From Seriola aureovittata (Eukaryota; Chordata; Actinopteri; Carangiformes; Carangidae), in NCBI RefSeq assembly GCF_021018895.1, contig NC_079376.1, forward strand, positions 19,559,501 to 19,623,500: a stretch of 64,000 bases of DNA, given 5' to 3'. Of this stretch, positions 1-63,971 are shown piece after piece. Every line of letters begins with the position of its first letter. Within the stretch, counting starts at the first letter, position 1. Under the pieces are notes generated by a model. That model was not told where the DNA came from. It was given only the letters and a program-made list of their open reading frames with translations, and searched no databases. A program made the position numbers and the translations under genes.

Positions 1-477
1 CATTTAACCTATTCAGCGCTACAGTGGAGGCAGTTAGTGATTAAAAGGAGGGAGGAAAATAATTTTCGGGGCGGCAGACAACAGGCTCTGTTCTTCTGCC
101 TTTGTTTCGCCCCAGGCTGAATTTAACTGAACCATAGAAAACCATTTTTAAGACATTGACCTTTTCGTCTGGCCTTGTGCGGAAATGTTGCAACAACAGG
201 AAGTCTGAACCAGAAGTCTCAGCCAAAGAAGTCTTCCAAGAGACACACAAAACTCTCCAGTGACTCTATTACAGATTGTGAAAGCGTGCAATAGACGGGC
301 TGTTAAGATTCAAACCCGCCCTCCATATCTTTGCACTGTAAACATTCCCCTCTACTCCACAAACATTTGACCGAGCTGACGAAAAGTCCTAACAGTGTTT
401 TTGTGTGTTGAACGACTCAAAGCCGTTCAAACACCCGCAGAAATTGACTGTATGTGAGGAGAAGTCAGCATGCTTAC
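1..477 (-). other. Start of intron 1 of the left-edge ADH gene
   Basis: This stretch follows the splice donor of the exon at 478-495. It is of ordinary base composition and no exon, repeat or regulatory element was recognised in it. Confidence 0.4.
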
Positions 478-495
478 CTTCCCTGCAGTTGCCAT
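478..495 (-). CDS. First coding exon of a further ADH gene running off the left edge
   Basis: On the minus strand an ATG (495-493) opens the six codons M-A-T-A-G-K, followed at once by a GTAAGC splice donor (477-472). The same six residues and the same phase-0 exon end occur in exon 1 of the three complete ADH genes in this window, so this is seen directly as an ADH exon 1. Positions 1-477 would be its intron 1, and exons 2-9 lie outside. No TATA box is seen upstream; an inverted CCAAT box sits at 563-567. A TATA-less start would suit the housekeeping class III gene adh5, which in teleosts is often next to adh8-type genes, but six codons cannot decide the class. Confidence 0.72.
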
Positions 496-694
496 GCTGT
501 TTCACAACCAGGCTTGTCCCTCACAGGGTGAGATAAGAGTGTGCGTCTTACTACGGCTTAGACCAATCACAAAGAAGGGCCCTGCCTCTGTGGGCTGGGT
601 GACGTGTCCAAACATTGCTGCTGCTGATCTTTCCACTTTACACAATGCTCATTTCCTCCCTCATATCTATCTACAGAGGTCATATATATTGTGA

Positions 695-695
<1 letters not shown>

Positions 696-761
<66 letters not shown>
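696..761. repeat. (CA)n microsatellite
   Basis: About 33 uninterrupted CA dinucleotides lie upstream of the left-edge ADH exon 1. Apparent open frames of repeated Val-Cys or Thr-His across it are artefacts of the repeat. Confidence 0.97.
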
Positions 762-762
<1 letters not shown>

Positions 763-2027
763 TTGCAATAGGTTCTTGAATGTTTGAATGTCAGGTTACC
801 TTTAGTTTGTGATTCCTGTTAAGACATGTATGGAGGCCGAAAAGCAACCTAGGTTTCAATCATTTTAAAATTTGTTACCTATACATCACAAGGTATCTAG
901 TTGATATTAACCAGATTCAGAAGCAGATGGAAACAAGGCTTTGGCAGGATGCATTATCATGATGTACATTACTGGGTCTGTTATGGTTGTTGGTCAGGGT
1001 CCTGTAGCAATCATAGCCAATCACATCTGCTTCTCCCATTGTCTCAAGAGGCTGTATGCTTTATCCACCAACACACAATGACAGTTAATGAGGCTCAGAG
1101 TCCAGATCAGCTCCATATCAGAGGACGCTAATGTTTTTGCTGAGCACATGCAGAGTTGCTGGTATAAAGAAATCGAATAGCAATATATTGCCAAGGACAG
1201 ATAATTTCTCTTGATGTATTCCCATTCTGTAGGTCCATTGGTTATATGTGGAATCCCAATGATCCAAATAGTAAAACTAATTGCTGTTATGGAAGAAAAT
1301 GTTCTATCAAATTTTGTGGAAGTATTTTCAATTTGGCCAGTCATGAGAAAAAAGAAAAAAGAAAAGAAAAAAATACAGTAAAGATTCTGCTCTTCCACAA
1401 CGGTGGTTAGATGACCACAGATCTACATGTAGAAATTGATAAATAACAGGGTGTGGTGCTACTTTTGCCAGACAAATTAGAAAGATGACATGTATGCTGA
1501 CCTACTCTTGCCCCAGTTTTACTTATTTATTTTTGCGGCCTGGTATTGTTTGTGCGAGATTGCATCAATGCAACCACAGTGAATCTACTGTGCATAAACC
1601 GAGATGATGAGATGATGATAATATTCATGGCACATTTGGAGAGCGCAATCAGGAACTGTGATTTCTTCACCATTAAATCTCACATTCACCAACATCAGTT
1701 GTAGAAGTAGAAGTAGTTTTATGGTCTCAAATCCTGGAGCTCATCCTGGCAGAATAACTACAGTGCTGCCTGTTAAATTAAGCAAACTTTCTTATAATTA
1801 GGCTCGTCTGTGTAAATCGGAGCTATTTGTCTGTATAGTTTGGTGCAGATCCAGATAATAATCCGGATCTGCACACACCCCGGACACAAAATCTTGATCT
1901 GGTGAAAGAAAATGTTTGGCTACTGAGTGCCGTTCTAGTTTAATAGAGTATTCACAGACATTGTTAATCTGACACACAACACAATCAAGCCAGACAAGGA
2001 GGCCAGAGACCCCTTCTGTTTATTTCA
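762..2027. other. Intergenic region between the left-edge ADH gene and copy A
   Basis: No gene is recognised. The last few hundred bases (about 1740-2027) resemble the sequence 3' of copies B (about 9300-9490) and C (about 21720-21920), for example the blocks beginning with CTGGCAGA and ending with the CAAGCCAGACAAGG-type motif. The ancestral tandem duplication unit therefore included several hundred bases of 3' flank. Confidence 0.5.
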
Positions 2028-2033
2028 TTTATT
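2028..2033 (-). terminator. Polyadenylation signal of ADH copy A
   Basis: AATAAA on the minus strand lies about 204 bases past the stop codon of copy A. The surrounding bases (GAGCAAAATAAATG on the sense strand) are conserved at the same place after copy C (21930-21935), which supports real use. Confidence 0.65.
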
Positions 2034-2236
2034 TTGCTCCATAAACACTCTTGACATGTTTACAGCTCACAGCTCATAATATACTGTACATGGCTGTTAA
2101 AATGTCTGGCATGTATACTGTATAAACTGAAAGATAAATTTAATATGTGAATTGTATTATTTGTATGAATATTATGTTGAAATTCTGTGGTGAATTCCTG
2201 AATTACTTCGGCGTCACTGAAAGCAACAGAGTGGTC

Positions 2237-6836
<4,600 letters not shown>

Positions 6837-6937
6837 TTTGGCTGCAAATATGAAAGAAAACAATCGAGAGAAGAATTGAGAGACGAGTGCAGCTGCTGGA
6901 CAGGATGTGGAGTGGAAACAACAAGAGAGCCTGGATC

Positions 6938-7044
6938 CTTGCTTTATTGCTCCAGTATAAAAGAGTTTGGCAAACATACAGATGGGCTGGGACTTGGCTT
7001 TTTTTTTTTTTTGGCTGCACTTGGAGGCTTACATTGGTTATTGG
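6938..7044 (-). promoter_or_regulatory. Proximal promoter of ADH copy A
   Basis: Upstream of the ATG (6836) the sense strand shows a weak TATA-like AATAAAG (about 6941-6949). It also shows a 14-base block GTCCCAGCCCATCT (6980-6993) that recurs at nearly the same distance before copy C, and two sense-strand CCAAT boxes (7033-7037 and 7040-7044). The perfect TATAAAAG at about 6955-6962 faces the other way. Function is inferred from position and conservation between copies. Confidence 0.5.
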
Positions 7045-7775
7045 TTATAGAAGAAGAGGGGAAAAAAGGTCCTGCAGCCATGTTATGATGGTATGACTCA
7101 GATCTGGATGACAGATGTGGAGCCTAATCCTAACCCCAAACACGTAGCAACCACAACAGCTGAGATTAAGTTAAGCACATATGCTGTTTATAACATATTA
7201 TATATAAAATTTCTAATATTTAAATGCGCATCTTACAGTGCTGTATTAACCTCTACTAGTGCCCTATACACACTGCTTTGACATTTTGAGAAATCAAAAG
7301 TTTTTGACCTGCGTTTGACCTCCCAGTTACAATGATTGGAGGGGTTAAGCTAATGCATGCATTTTTATATATCTTCAATTGTATTTAAATTTAGTTACAA
7401 TGATAATTCAAGTCCATAAATACATTCTGACACAAAAAGCCTACTGGAAGTATCAAAGAGAGGAATTGACACAGAGTTATTCCTCATCCCAAAGGTTTTA
7501 CTGGATGAGGGAAATTAGATTAAATTGCTGGTATGACATTTTAGAGACTTAAAACACATGACACAACTTGTATTTGTCTTAGAAAAGAACATGGCCTCTC
7601 AAGGGGCAAATTATAAAATCCTGTCTGACACATCTCATAACATCTCAACTTGTCCTCATCAGAGGGCGGCAATGACACATAATGTGTGTATTAGGCAGAA
7701 CCCAGGGGGACACGAGAGCACGACACGCATCAAGATAACAAACAACTTCAAAATGTCTCTCATATCAAGGCTTAC
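7045..7775. other. Intergenic, nothing recognised
   Basis: AT-rich sequence between the promoter of copy A and the relic exon at 7776-7890. No ADH exon or clear transposon was seen in it. Confidence 0.4.
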
Positions 7776-7890
7776 CATTTCCCAGCGTTCCTGAGATCAA
7801 AACCATCGGTTATCTTCTCAAAGTGTGAGTCACAAATTCATCCACCTTGAGCTTCTTGTTTATGTCCTCCACCAGTTTGGGAACTCTGGC
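7776..7890 (-). pseudogene. Degenerate orphan ADH exon 8, class III-like
   Basis: Between an intact-looking acceptor (TTCTCAG) and donor (GTAAGC), the minus strand encodes V-P-K-L-V-E-D, then K-K-L-K-V-D-E-F-V-T-H. After a frameshift it reads F-E-K-I-T-D-G-F-D-L and ends A-G-K. This is exon 8 of a vertebrate ADH. The V-P-K-L-V and F-V-T-H residues resemble class III (adh5) rather than the neighbouring copies, which have V-P-Q-M-V and F-I-T-H. It is 115 bases long instead of 139, with a deletion near its 5' end and a loss of frame after T-H-T-L. The other eight exons were not found nearby, so this is the remnant of a lost gene copy. Retained splice sites argue against a processed pseudogene. 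Confidence 0.82.
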
Positions 7891-9490
7891 CTGAGAAGCC
7901 AGTTATTCAGTACAAAATTACCGTTTTTTTTTGTCAATACATGTAGGCACAGGCTTCATTTTTGTATCCTGGGTAAAGTCTAAATTAACTAATTTATCTC
8001 TGTTGTCTCTCATTGCATTAGTTTGCCCTCTTATGGACGTAATGCGAAAAAGTAGATATTCGAATGGTTTGAATCTAAGTGTTTTTTTAAGAATGTTTCT
8101 GTTATTTCATTAACATTTGTTATCATTTTTCAAACGATTGAGTGGACTTGTTGGTTCTGTTTCTCAGGATCATCGCTTTCATTTTTCATGCAGTCGTTGA
8201 CCAATATGATGCATTTCCTGCCGTTTTCATGAGTCAAAATAGAAATCGTAATAAATAGAGGCTTCTCTCACTCCCACTCTCTCCCTCAGCCGTCTTTCTC
8301 GCTTTCTCTTTCTCACTCGCCAAAATAACCTTTGTTGGCTATTGCATACAAACTGTAAACAGCAAGCCGACTAATTTACAAAAACTTTCAGCATGACGTT
8401 CCCATCACCATTTTGTAAGCCTCCCATTGCCTCGTTGCACTACCTATGATAAGATGTATGAGTAGTAGTGTGAGGAGCCTGCAGAGAATATAGGAGGTGT
8501 GTGTTTGGATAAAAGCTGGAAAGAATATTCACGTTTTCAAAGAAAGTGGTGGAGTTTACATTTATTCATTTAACCCTTTAGCGACGTGGCTGAGTGAAGT
8601 GCGGGTGAAGGTGAACAGTTGTGTGTAGCTCCGTATCTCTCAACAGCTCTGTGTGGCTGTATTCACCAAGCCACGCCTCCTTATCAGTCTTCCAGCAAAT
8701 ATCAATGATCATCCTTAACATTCATTCAGAGTCTAACACTGAAAAATTCCAACTTCAGCCAATTTTCATGGGGACTGTGTGGGTGTGGTTTGAAGATCAG
8801 ATTTAATTGAAAGTGACCTGGCAACATACGCAAACAACTCACAAACCATCATCAGATGTCGGTTCAAATATTGGTCTCTTCCAGTTATTGCACTTAAGTT
8901 TTTTTCATATCAGAACACAAATACAGGAAAGTCTCATTTGAAATATCCAGAATTTTTCTAACTATGGCAGAAAACAGTGTGAGACCCCATCACTCGTAGT
9001 AAGAAGTTAATTGAGAGAATACATTTTAGGGGCCTCTAAGGAAAGCTTTAAGGACAGTGATTATAGCCATGTAATTTGGGGTCCCTTGTGTTTAGCTGAA
9101 CTGTTGTCTCCCTCATAATGAATTCTTGAAGTAGTCTTACACGCAGTCTTAACGACGAGAAGGGCACCCAGAGAGCTCAGACTTCCATCAAATAACCTAC
9201 TCCAGACTTTAGAGAGAGAAAAGAAAAAATCTAATTTATAGGATCTGCCCCCAAAACAAACTTCCCTGGCCCAACAGACACAGGAGAAATCATATCCTCC
9301 TTGGCAGAGGTGATAATTACATCACTGCCAGCTAAGTTAAGCAAACAGTGGCTGGTCTGAGTAAATCTGAATTAAAATTGACTTACAAGAACATGTTTGT
9401 CACAGTAAACACACTCGCATAGCACTGTTCCTATGACATAAGGCACAATAAAGCCAGAAGACAAACCACGAGGTCGAGGACCCCATCTGT
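7891..9490. other. Intergenic region 3' of copy B
   Basis: No gene is recognised. About 9300-9490 is related to the 3' flanks of copies A and C. The rest is AT-rich and may contain old repeats that I could not name. Confidence 0.4.
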
Positions 9491-9491
9491 T

Positions 9492-9895
9492 AAGAACTGA
9501 GTTCACTAATAGGTGGACTGCAGTCCAGGTCCGGACTCAGACACCATCCTATACAGACTTGGAAATATAGCCTATAAATTATTAACAATTATTTTAACAA
9601 TTATTTTATTTCTTTTTTTTTTCTTAAACCATGCATTTTATTTTTTTAAGTTATTATTTGGGGATTTTTGCTATTATATTGACAGTGAGAAAGAGAGGGG
9701 AGATGACATGCAGCAAAGGGCCGTATCCAAACCCTGGCTCCTGCGGTGAGGACTAAGCCTAAGTGGTATGCACTCTACCAGGTGAGCCACCGGGGCGCCC
9801 CAATGACTTTATTTTAAGATGCAAGCTCTCTGTTATTACATCCGTTAGTTTCCTTGAAATGACAGAAGAACATTTAATTATTACTACAGTACTTA
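9492..9895. mobile_element. Insertion of about 400 bp in the 3' flank of copy B, containing a SINE
   Basis: Up to 9491 the sequence matches the 3' flank of copies A and C (ending CCCC-ATCTGTT). From about 9896 the match resumes with the AT-rich polyadenylation region. The interval between is absent from the other copies, so it was inserted here. It contains the tRNA-derived SINE listed separately. Confidence 0.55.
9663..9801 (-). mobile_element. tRNA-derived teleost SINE fragment
   Basis: On the minus strand the element starts GGGGCGCCCCGGTGGCTCAC. It has a pol III A box (TGGCTCACCTGGTAGAG, 9773-9789) and a B box (GGTTTGGATAC, 9723-9733), followed by the GGCCCTTTGCTGCATGTCAT segment found in a widespread fish SINE family. 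The 3' tail appears truncated or diverged. Confidence 0.85.
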
Positions 9896-9896
9896 T

Positions 9897-9908
9897 TTAT
9901 TTATTTAT
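9897..9908 (-). terminator. Candidate polyadenylation signals of ADH copy B
   Basis: Overlapping AATAAATAAA on the minus strand lies about 260 bases past the stop codon of copy B. It is at the right place relative to the conserved 3' sequence but directly beside the SINE-bearing insertion. Confidence 0.45.
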
Positions 9909-10167
9909 TATTCATTCAGTTTCATTTCTCATGCTCTGTAAACATGTTGACATGTTCAGCGTTTGCTTATATGAACACCAAAGATAATTCTCACAATCTG
10001 CACATATTCCACTAAACTGTTGATTGTTCAAAGGCAGGCATGCACTTTGTGCATAATTTGAAAGATCTCTTTATTATGTACATTGTTTTATTTGTACAAA
10101 TATTATATTGAAATTCTGTGGTGAATTCCTGAATTACTTCGGCGTCACTGAAAGCAACAGAGTGGTC

Positions 10168-17217
<7,050 letters not shown>

Positions 17218-17639
17218 TTTTGCTGCAAAGGTGAGAGAAGAAAAAGGGAGAGAAGAGTTGAGAGCAGCTGCAGGACAGGGGTGGTGGAGGAGAGAACAAG
17301 AGGTCCTGTGGGTCGAAGGTTATTATTGCTGCATTATGAAATAGTCTGGCACACATTCACATTGTCAAGGACTTTAGCCACGGTAGTTTCAAAACTATTT
17401 ACAAGCAAATGTCAAAGTTAATTCATAAACCACAATGCATATATAACTCAAGTGCGGAGTTACTGTTATCTGTAAATCTGTAACTGTGCCTCTAATGTAT
17501 GACTCGTATATCATCAGTTGTATGTTAACTTAGTATTTTTCAATGTTATTATATTTGTGAATCTCCACCCACTTTTCCACTGCGCAGTTTCACACAAAAT
17601 TTATGATTTTATATCTGTATCTTGACTGTTTGAACTTCA

Positions 17640-17687
17640 GATATTTCCCCTGCCGTTTTGTTTCCTGTGCTCCCCTATCTGTCTTCC

Positions 17688-17735
<48 letters not shown>

Positions 17736-17995
17736 GGGCGTGGCGCTCTTCTCACTCTCCCTGCTACTAGATTGGTGATTAACCTGCACACCTGAATCAC
17801 AAGATCATCGTTTCAGCCAGTGTGGTAGATCATGTTCTCAGGCCGCTCAGAGTTGTGCATCCTAGGCGTGTGACAGCCCCTCTGCCTTCGCCTGCAGTAA
17901 TCCTCACCTCAATCCACCTTCGCTCCCTGAAAGCAGACATGAAAACCTTGTCTTATTCACTCTTACTCTAAGTCCACGTCCTGCGTTTGGGTCCC
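17640..17995. mobile_element. Possible LTR-type repeat upstream of copy B
   Basis: A GC-richer block holding a (GT)n run (17695-17732), GTTATGGGCGTGGCGCTCTT and a terminal CCTGCGTTTGGGTCC. The last motif is similar to the end of the well-delimited LTR at 28092-28710 (TGCTTTTGGGTCC). No target duplication was found. Confidence 0.35.
17695..17732. repeat. (GT)n microsatellite
   Basis: About 19 GT units without interruption. Confidence 0.95.
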
Positions 17996-19464
17996 CCCGC
18001 TGATCATCAAAACTTTGAGATATTATCGCCTTAAGTTGATACTGCGAACTTGTTGCAGTTACGTCCAGCAGTTACAGAGCTCTTTTCAGCTCTGCTTTTA
18101 GTCTTCTGAAGGCATGTAATATCTGGTTGTTTGGTTGCTAGATGCTCCTTATGTTCATTAGCTAACTTTGTCTGCTGTTTGGTGGGGCGAAGGGAGAGTA
18201 CAGTGTGTTTTAGACCTTTTTTCGCTGTCTGCTGCAGCTGAAAACTCAGTGGTGAGATTAAACCAAAACTATGCAAAGCCGCCTAGACCAAAACTGAATA
18301 CTTCACTTGCACATACATGTATTCTGGCACTAAGCACTTGCACATGCATGCATACTATCATGCTTATACAGACATTTTGGATATTCTTTGTCCATTATTA
18401 TTTTTCACCTCGTTTCTTATTTTCCATCGCAACCTTTACCGTCGTATACAATGTACTGAGCAGAATGAAGGGAGGGTTTATGATTGCATTTTCTTTGTGT
18501 GTATTTATGTTGGACATTATTTGTTGTACTCTCTTTGTTTTTTCTTTGTTTCTGTTTTTCTAATGGAAATGTAGACTGTTCTCCTCTCCTACATCCTGCA
18601 ATCTTTTGTCATGTTGTCATGTGTTTCAAATGATATATATTGTATTGTGGTATTTTAAAGAAAAAAAACAGAAACCAGAATTAAGCCATTTCTGTTAATT
18701 CCCAAATATTCAAAGTTAACTTGAGTTGGGAGGGGAACAAAAATCAAATGGTCTTGTGTCTTTTTTTCTTTTCTTTTTTTTTTTTTTTACCACATACTGT
18801 GAAAATCAGTTCATTTGATCTACTCCTACACGGTGGAAGTGAGGTTCATCTTGTTTCAGGGTAGTGTGCCATCAAGGGTGGTTGGTGATTCCAATCAAAA
18901 TGATCCAGATAATAGGAGCTAAAAAAAAACTGACCTATAAAAGATCTGTTAACATCTCTAATTTTAAAGTTCACTGTACTTTTGTCAAGGTTTTCACAAG
19001 AGCCAGAGATATCACTAATCAATCAGTTACAGAACACAAATAAATACAAGGCTAAAATCAAAAGCTCTACATTCAAACCATGACTGCATGGTTTACATCC
19101 AAATCTGATTATACCGGTATGTGCCTTGAATTGGCAGTTTTTTCTATGCATTGCTGCAAAGCTAACAGAGCTAGCACCAAAACATCATGCTAATGCTAAA
19201 CAATGTCAGCAGAAGCTCTTGAAATTTTGCCAATATTTTGCAGATTTAATTCACCGCTGAGTGTAGAAAGTTCAACAAACAACCGAAAGACATGCGGGGA
19301 AACCAAACACTTTGTCCAGCTCTGCTCCTGCAAGTGTTTTATCCCGCCGACCTGCCGAAGTGGAGAGACCAGGCCTAACCTGGCAGTGCAATAGTGGAAT
19401 AGTGCAAGTGGCTTTCCATGGGTTACACATACAAACACATACTATACTTCAATGTCCAGTTCAG
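17996..19464. other. Intergenic, nothing firmly recognised
   Basis: AT-rich sequence with poly(T) runs (about 18762-18788). Short open frames here show no family features. Confidence 0.35.
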
Positions 19465-19765
19465 TTTCACAATTTTCTCCTTGGTGTCAGTGGGTACCCC
19501 ATTACTCCTGCCATTGTAACACTGCACCAGGAACCTGTGGTGAGGGTAGTGGAAATAAGTTCAACTATGCCAAGGCCCGTTCAATAACCGAATGTGCCTT
19601 TGGAATAATAAGAGACAAGATGGTGGGGGCAATATTTTTTTAAGGCAACAGAGGTAAAACATGCCCTTACCCCTGGGGTTGTGGCATGCTGTGCAATTTT
19701 GCACAACATTGCTCTATACTGTGGTGACATGCTGGATCAGACATGGGATATGACAACAATGAACA
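19465..19765 (+). pseudogene. PIF/Harbinger (HARBI1-like) transposase relic
   Basis: Three conserved pieces of a Harbinger DDE transposase appear in order on the plus strand but in different frames. The first is G-V-S-G-Y-P-I-T-P near 19480-19510, corresponding to the usual G-D-S-G-Y-P block. The second is A-K-A-R-S, then C-A-F-G-I-I, near 19565-19615. The third is V-V-A-C-C-A-I-L-H-N-I-A near 19678-19714. The catalytic Asp of the first block is replaced by Val, a frameshift separates blocks one and two, and a TAA follows G-A-I-F-F. The element is dead. It lies where exon 2 of the adjacent broken ADH copy would be expected, so its insertion may have helped to destroy that gene. Confidence 0.75.
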
Positions 19766-20409
19766 GCCCCATCATCAGCAGCCGGATCCCAGTGGGGAGC
19801 AAGTGAGAGAGCAGCTTTCAGATTCTGTGTCTGCTCCTGAGGTGCTGGTGGTTACGCTCGCAGAGCATGATTACCTTTAAAAAACAATCATTCCCTGCTA
19901 CTGGAAATAGATGATCCCCGCAACCACTTCCTTCACAGATTGAGACTCTGCCACTCTTTGTATTTATCTCATCTAGAAAATTCAAATTTTTTGTCAGATA
20001 ATTTTGCAAGTTAGGATTTTTTAGGATAACAGTGTATATTGTTATTTTTTACAAAACATGTAAAGTTGCATAGACAATGATGAAACATCACATATCAATA
20101 TCAAGGAAGTGGGTATATAACAGGACTAATGGCTGTCCTTTTAGCAATTGTTTTTTTTTTTTAAAAACATAGACTATTTGATACTTCATAGATAGATCAT
20201 TTTAATAAATATATAAATAAATAGAAATGCACACAATCATTTCATTACATGTTTTTCACAATTTTTTCTAAGATTGACAGGAGCCTGTCCTCCCTTTCCT
20301 CTGACCAAATTCCAAGTCCCTGACAATGTTTTTCATCACAGTTTTCGTTAATGAAATTAACCTTACTCACAGGTGTACACATGAGGTATTTGGCAAATTT
20401 GAGCTTTAA

Positions 20410-21260
20410 CAGCATAATTTAATGTAGGGTTGGTAAATCAGATGTTGAAACACTTGATAAATGTGTTTATCACACATGAAGTGTTTTTTCCTAATTTTTG
20501 AGTGTTTTTACTCCACTGTGACTTCCACCATTATCTTTTTTACTAACTAGCCTCTCACAGTTGCCAATATAAACAGTTACGTAAAATTGTTTGGAGCCAA
20601 GTGAAAATAGGACATGAAACATTTCATCGAGGGGATAGAAGGACGAGACTGCAACAAGTGTGAAATATATGGCCACTAATATCAGATTAAAAGATAAAAG
20701 ATTACACAACAGTGACAAAGTTTACATTACAGGGAATACAAGTCCTGCTATTAGAAGTCAGACATATAATGGAAAACTACAACTACATAGCCTAGTTAAT
20801 CAACTATATTTGTAGACTATAACACCTACAGTTTCATGTATGCACTACTTATTGAAAACCACAGATGACCTGTTCAGCACTCTCCCTCTCACTCAGCCTT
20901 TTATTGTGAACTGCAAATGTTGAGTAACGTTGGCCCAAGGGTGGGTCAGAGCAGGGAATTTTTTTGTTGTTGCAGTAATTAAAAGAATCATTGAATTAAC
21001 ATCACATACACAAACATAAAATACACAGAAATTTGAAAATATTTCATGATCACTTAAGAATCTCATAATCACGTAAAATACACTGATGCAAGGTTTGTCT
21101 GTCTATCTGAAAAAAGCATCACAGTTTTACATATGAGCACTCCTATATTGAATTACGTACCCTTCTTTCCAGCTGTGGCCATTTCTGCAACAAAAATGAG
21201 AGAGGAGTTGAGACAGAAGAAAGAGAGCTGCAGGACCAAAAGATTCTGATGGGCAAGGAC
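20410..21260 (-). pseudogene. Orphan ADH exon 1 with decayed intron 1 (dead fourth copy)
   Basis: On the minus strand ATG (21183-21181) starts M-A-T-A-G-K, and the 5' untranslated region matches copy C (GAGAGAGGAGTTGAGA). The sequence 3' of it, down to about 20410, aligns in patches with intron 1 of copy C (about 63140-63775), including ATTTAATGTAGGGT and CTTCCACCATTATC. The donor is broken: copy C reads AAG-GTAGGTAC, here it is AAG-AAGGGTAC. The next usable GT would shift the frame. The TATATAAA of copy C is also not preserved. No exon 2 follows, so this is a promoter-plus-exon-1 relic lying between copies B and C. Confidence 0.82.
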
Positions 21261-21929
21261 TGTACAGAAAAAGCGTTATGTTATCAGTGCCTATTACTCA
21301 AATTTGGGCAACATATGAGGAGGCTTTATGGAGCTGAGTTGTTCAGGTTATTATAACCCATAGTTACAGTTTATTGTTAGTTGATTTCTCTTCAAAAGTG
21401 AAAAGATTCAGTTTTAAAATATCAGCAAGTATGTAAGCTAAACAGCCAAACAGGATTATTAGATCGAAATATTAAATTGGTGCAATGAAATATGTGACAT
21501 CATCATCTTCCAACTCTGCCCTGCACATTTCAGGCCAGTGAGAAGAGCACACACAGAACACAAATACAAGAAACCCTCTATAAAATAACCACAACTGTTC
21601 ACTTAAATCCATCACTTACAGTAAGGAGTAGGAAAAAAAAGGTTTTCATTGCCCTTACGGTGTTATTGCAAAGTGTTTTTTTGTCAAATAAAATAAAAAT
21701 GAAAAGAAATTAATGTCACTATCCTGGCAGAATAAATCCAAAGCCACCTGCCTAGTTATTACAATGAGACAACCAGGGTGATCTGAGTGAATCTGAGCTA
21801 AAACTGTTAGACTGACAGCAACACTTTGGTCACACAATACACAATGCAATGCGGAGCTTAGTGACATTGTATAGAAGGTTTCATACATACATACAACACA
21901 ACAAAACCACAACACATCTGTTTGGACCA

Positions 21930-21935
21930 TTTATT
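21930..21935 (-). terminator. Polyadenylation signal of ADH copy C
   Basis: AATAAA on the minus strand lies 251 bases past the stop, in the same conserved context as the signal of copy A (AGCAAAATAAATG). Confidence 0.65.
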
Positions 21936-22185
21936 TTGCTCCATAAGCACTTTTGACATTTTTAGCTTTTGCTTACAGGAACACTACAGATGATTCTCAC
22001 AGTGACAATCTGCACATAATCCACTAGAAGGTGTTGGTTGTTCAAGGTCAGGCATGTACATACACTGTGCAGATCCCATTATTATGTGCATGGTAATGTG
22101 TGTATGAATACTGTGCTGAGGTTCAGTACAGACGCAGTTGCAGGTGATGATGATTTTGGTCTTCACTGAAAGCAACATAGTGGTG

Positions 22186-63793
<41,608 letters not shown>

Positions 63794-63890
63794 TTTTGCA
63801 GTAAAGATTACTGTCAAAAATTGAGAGAGGAGTTGAGATAGAAGGAAGAGCTAGAGGACCGAAGAAGGAGACAGAATCTTGGACTTCAGG

Positions 63891-63971
63891 TTTATATATT
63901 GTTGAAAAAAAGTTATGTAACTAGTTAGATGGGCTGGGACATTGAATATTTAGACTCTGCTTTGTCATTGG
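63891..63971 (-). promoter_or_regulatory. Promoter of ADH copy C with TATA box
   Basis: On the sense strand TATATAAA (63898-63891) lies about 100 bases before the ATG (63793), implying a 5' untranslated region of about 70 bases. Upstream are the block GTCCCAGCCCATCT (63927-63940), shared with copy A, and a CCAAT box (63967-63971). Of the ADH copies here this is the best TATA box. Confidence 0.65.

Noticed and set aside
567..758. Open frames over CA/TG microsatellites (also 55518-55863 and 62422-62759)
   Set aside because: Repeated Cys-Val or Thr-His codons come from the dinucleotide repeats.
6953..6963. Plus-strand TATAAAAG as the start of a divergent gene
   Set aside because: No coding exon follows on the plus strand; it lies in the promoter region of the minus-strand copy A.
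18168..18574. Plus-strand frames of 85-131 codons with hydrophobic stretches
   Set aside because: AT-rich sequence, no homologous features, no splice or initiation support.
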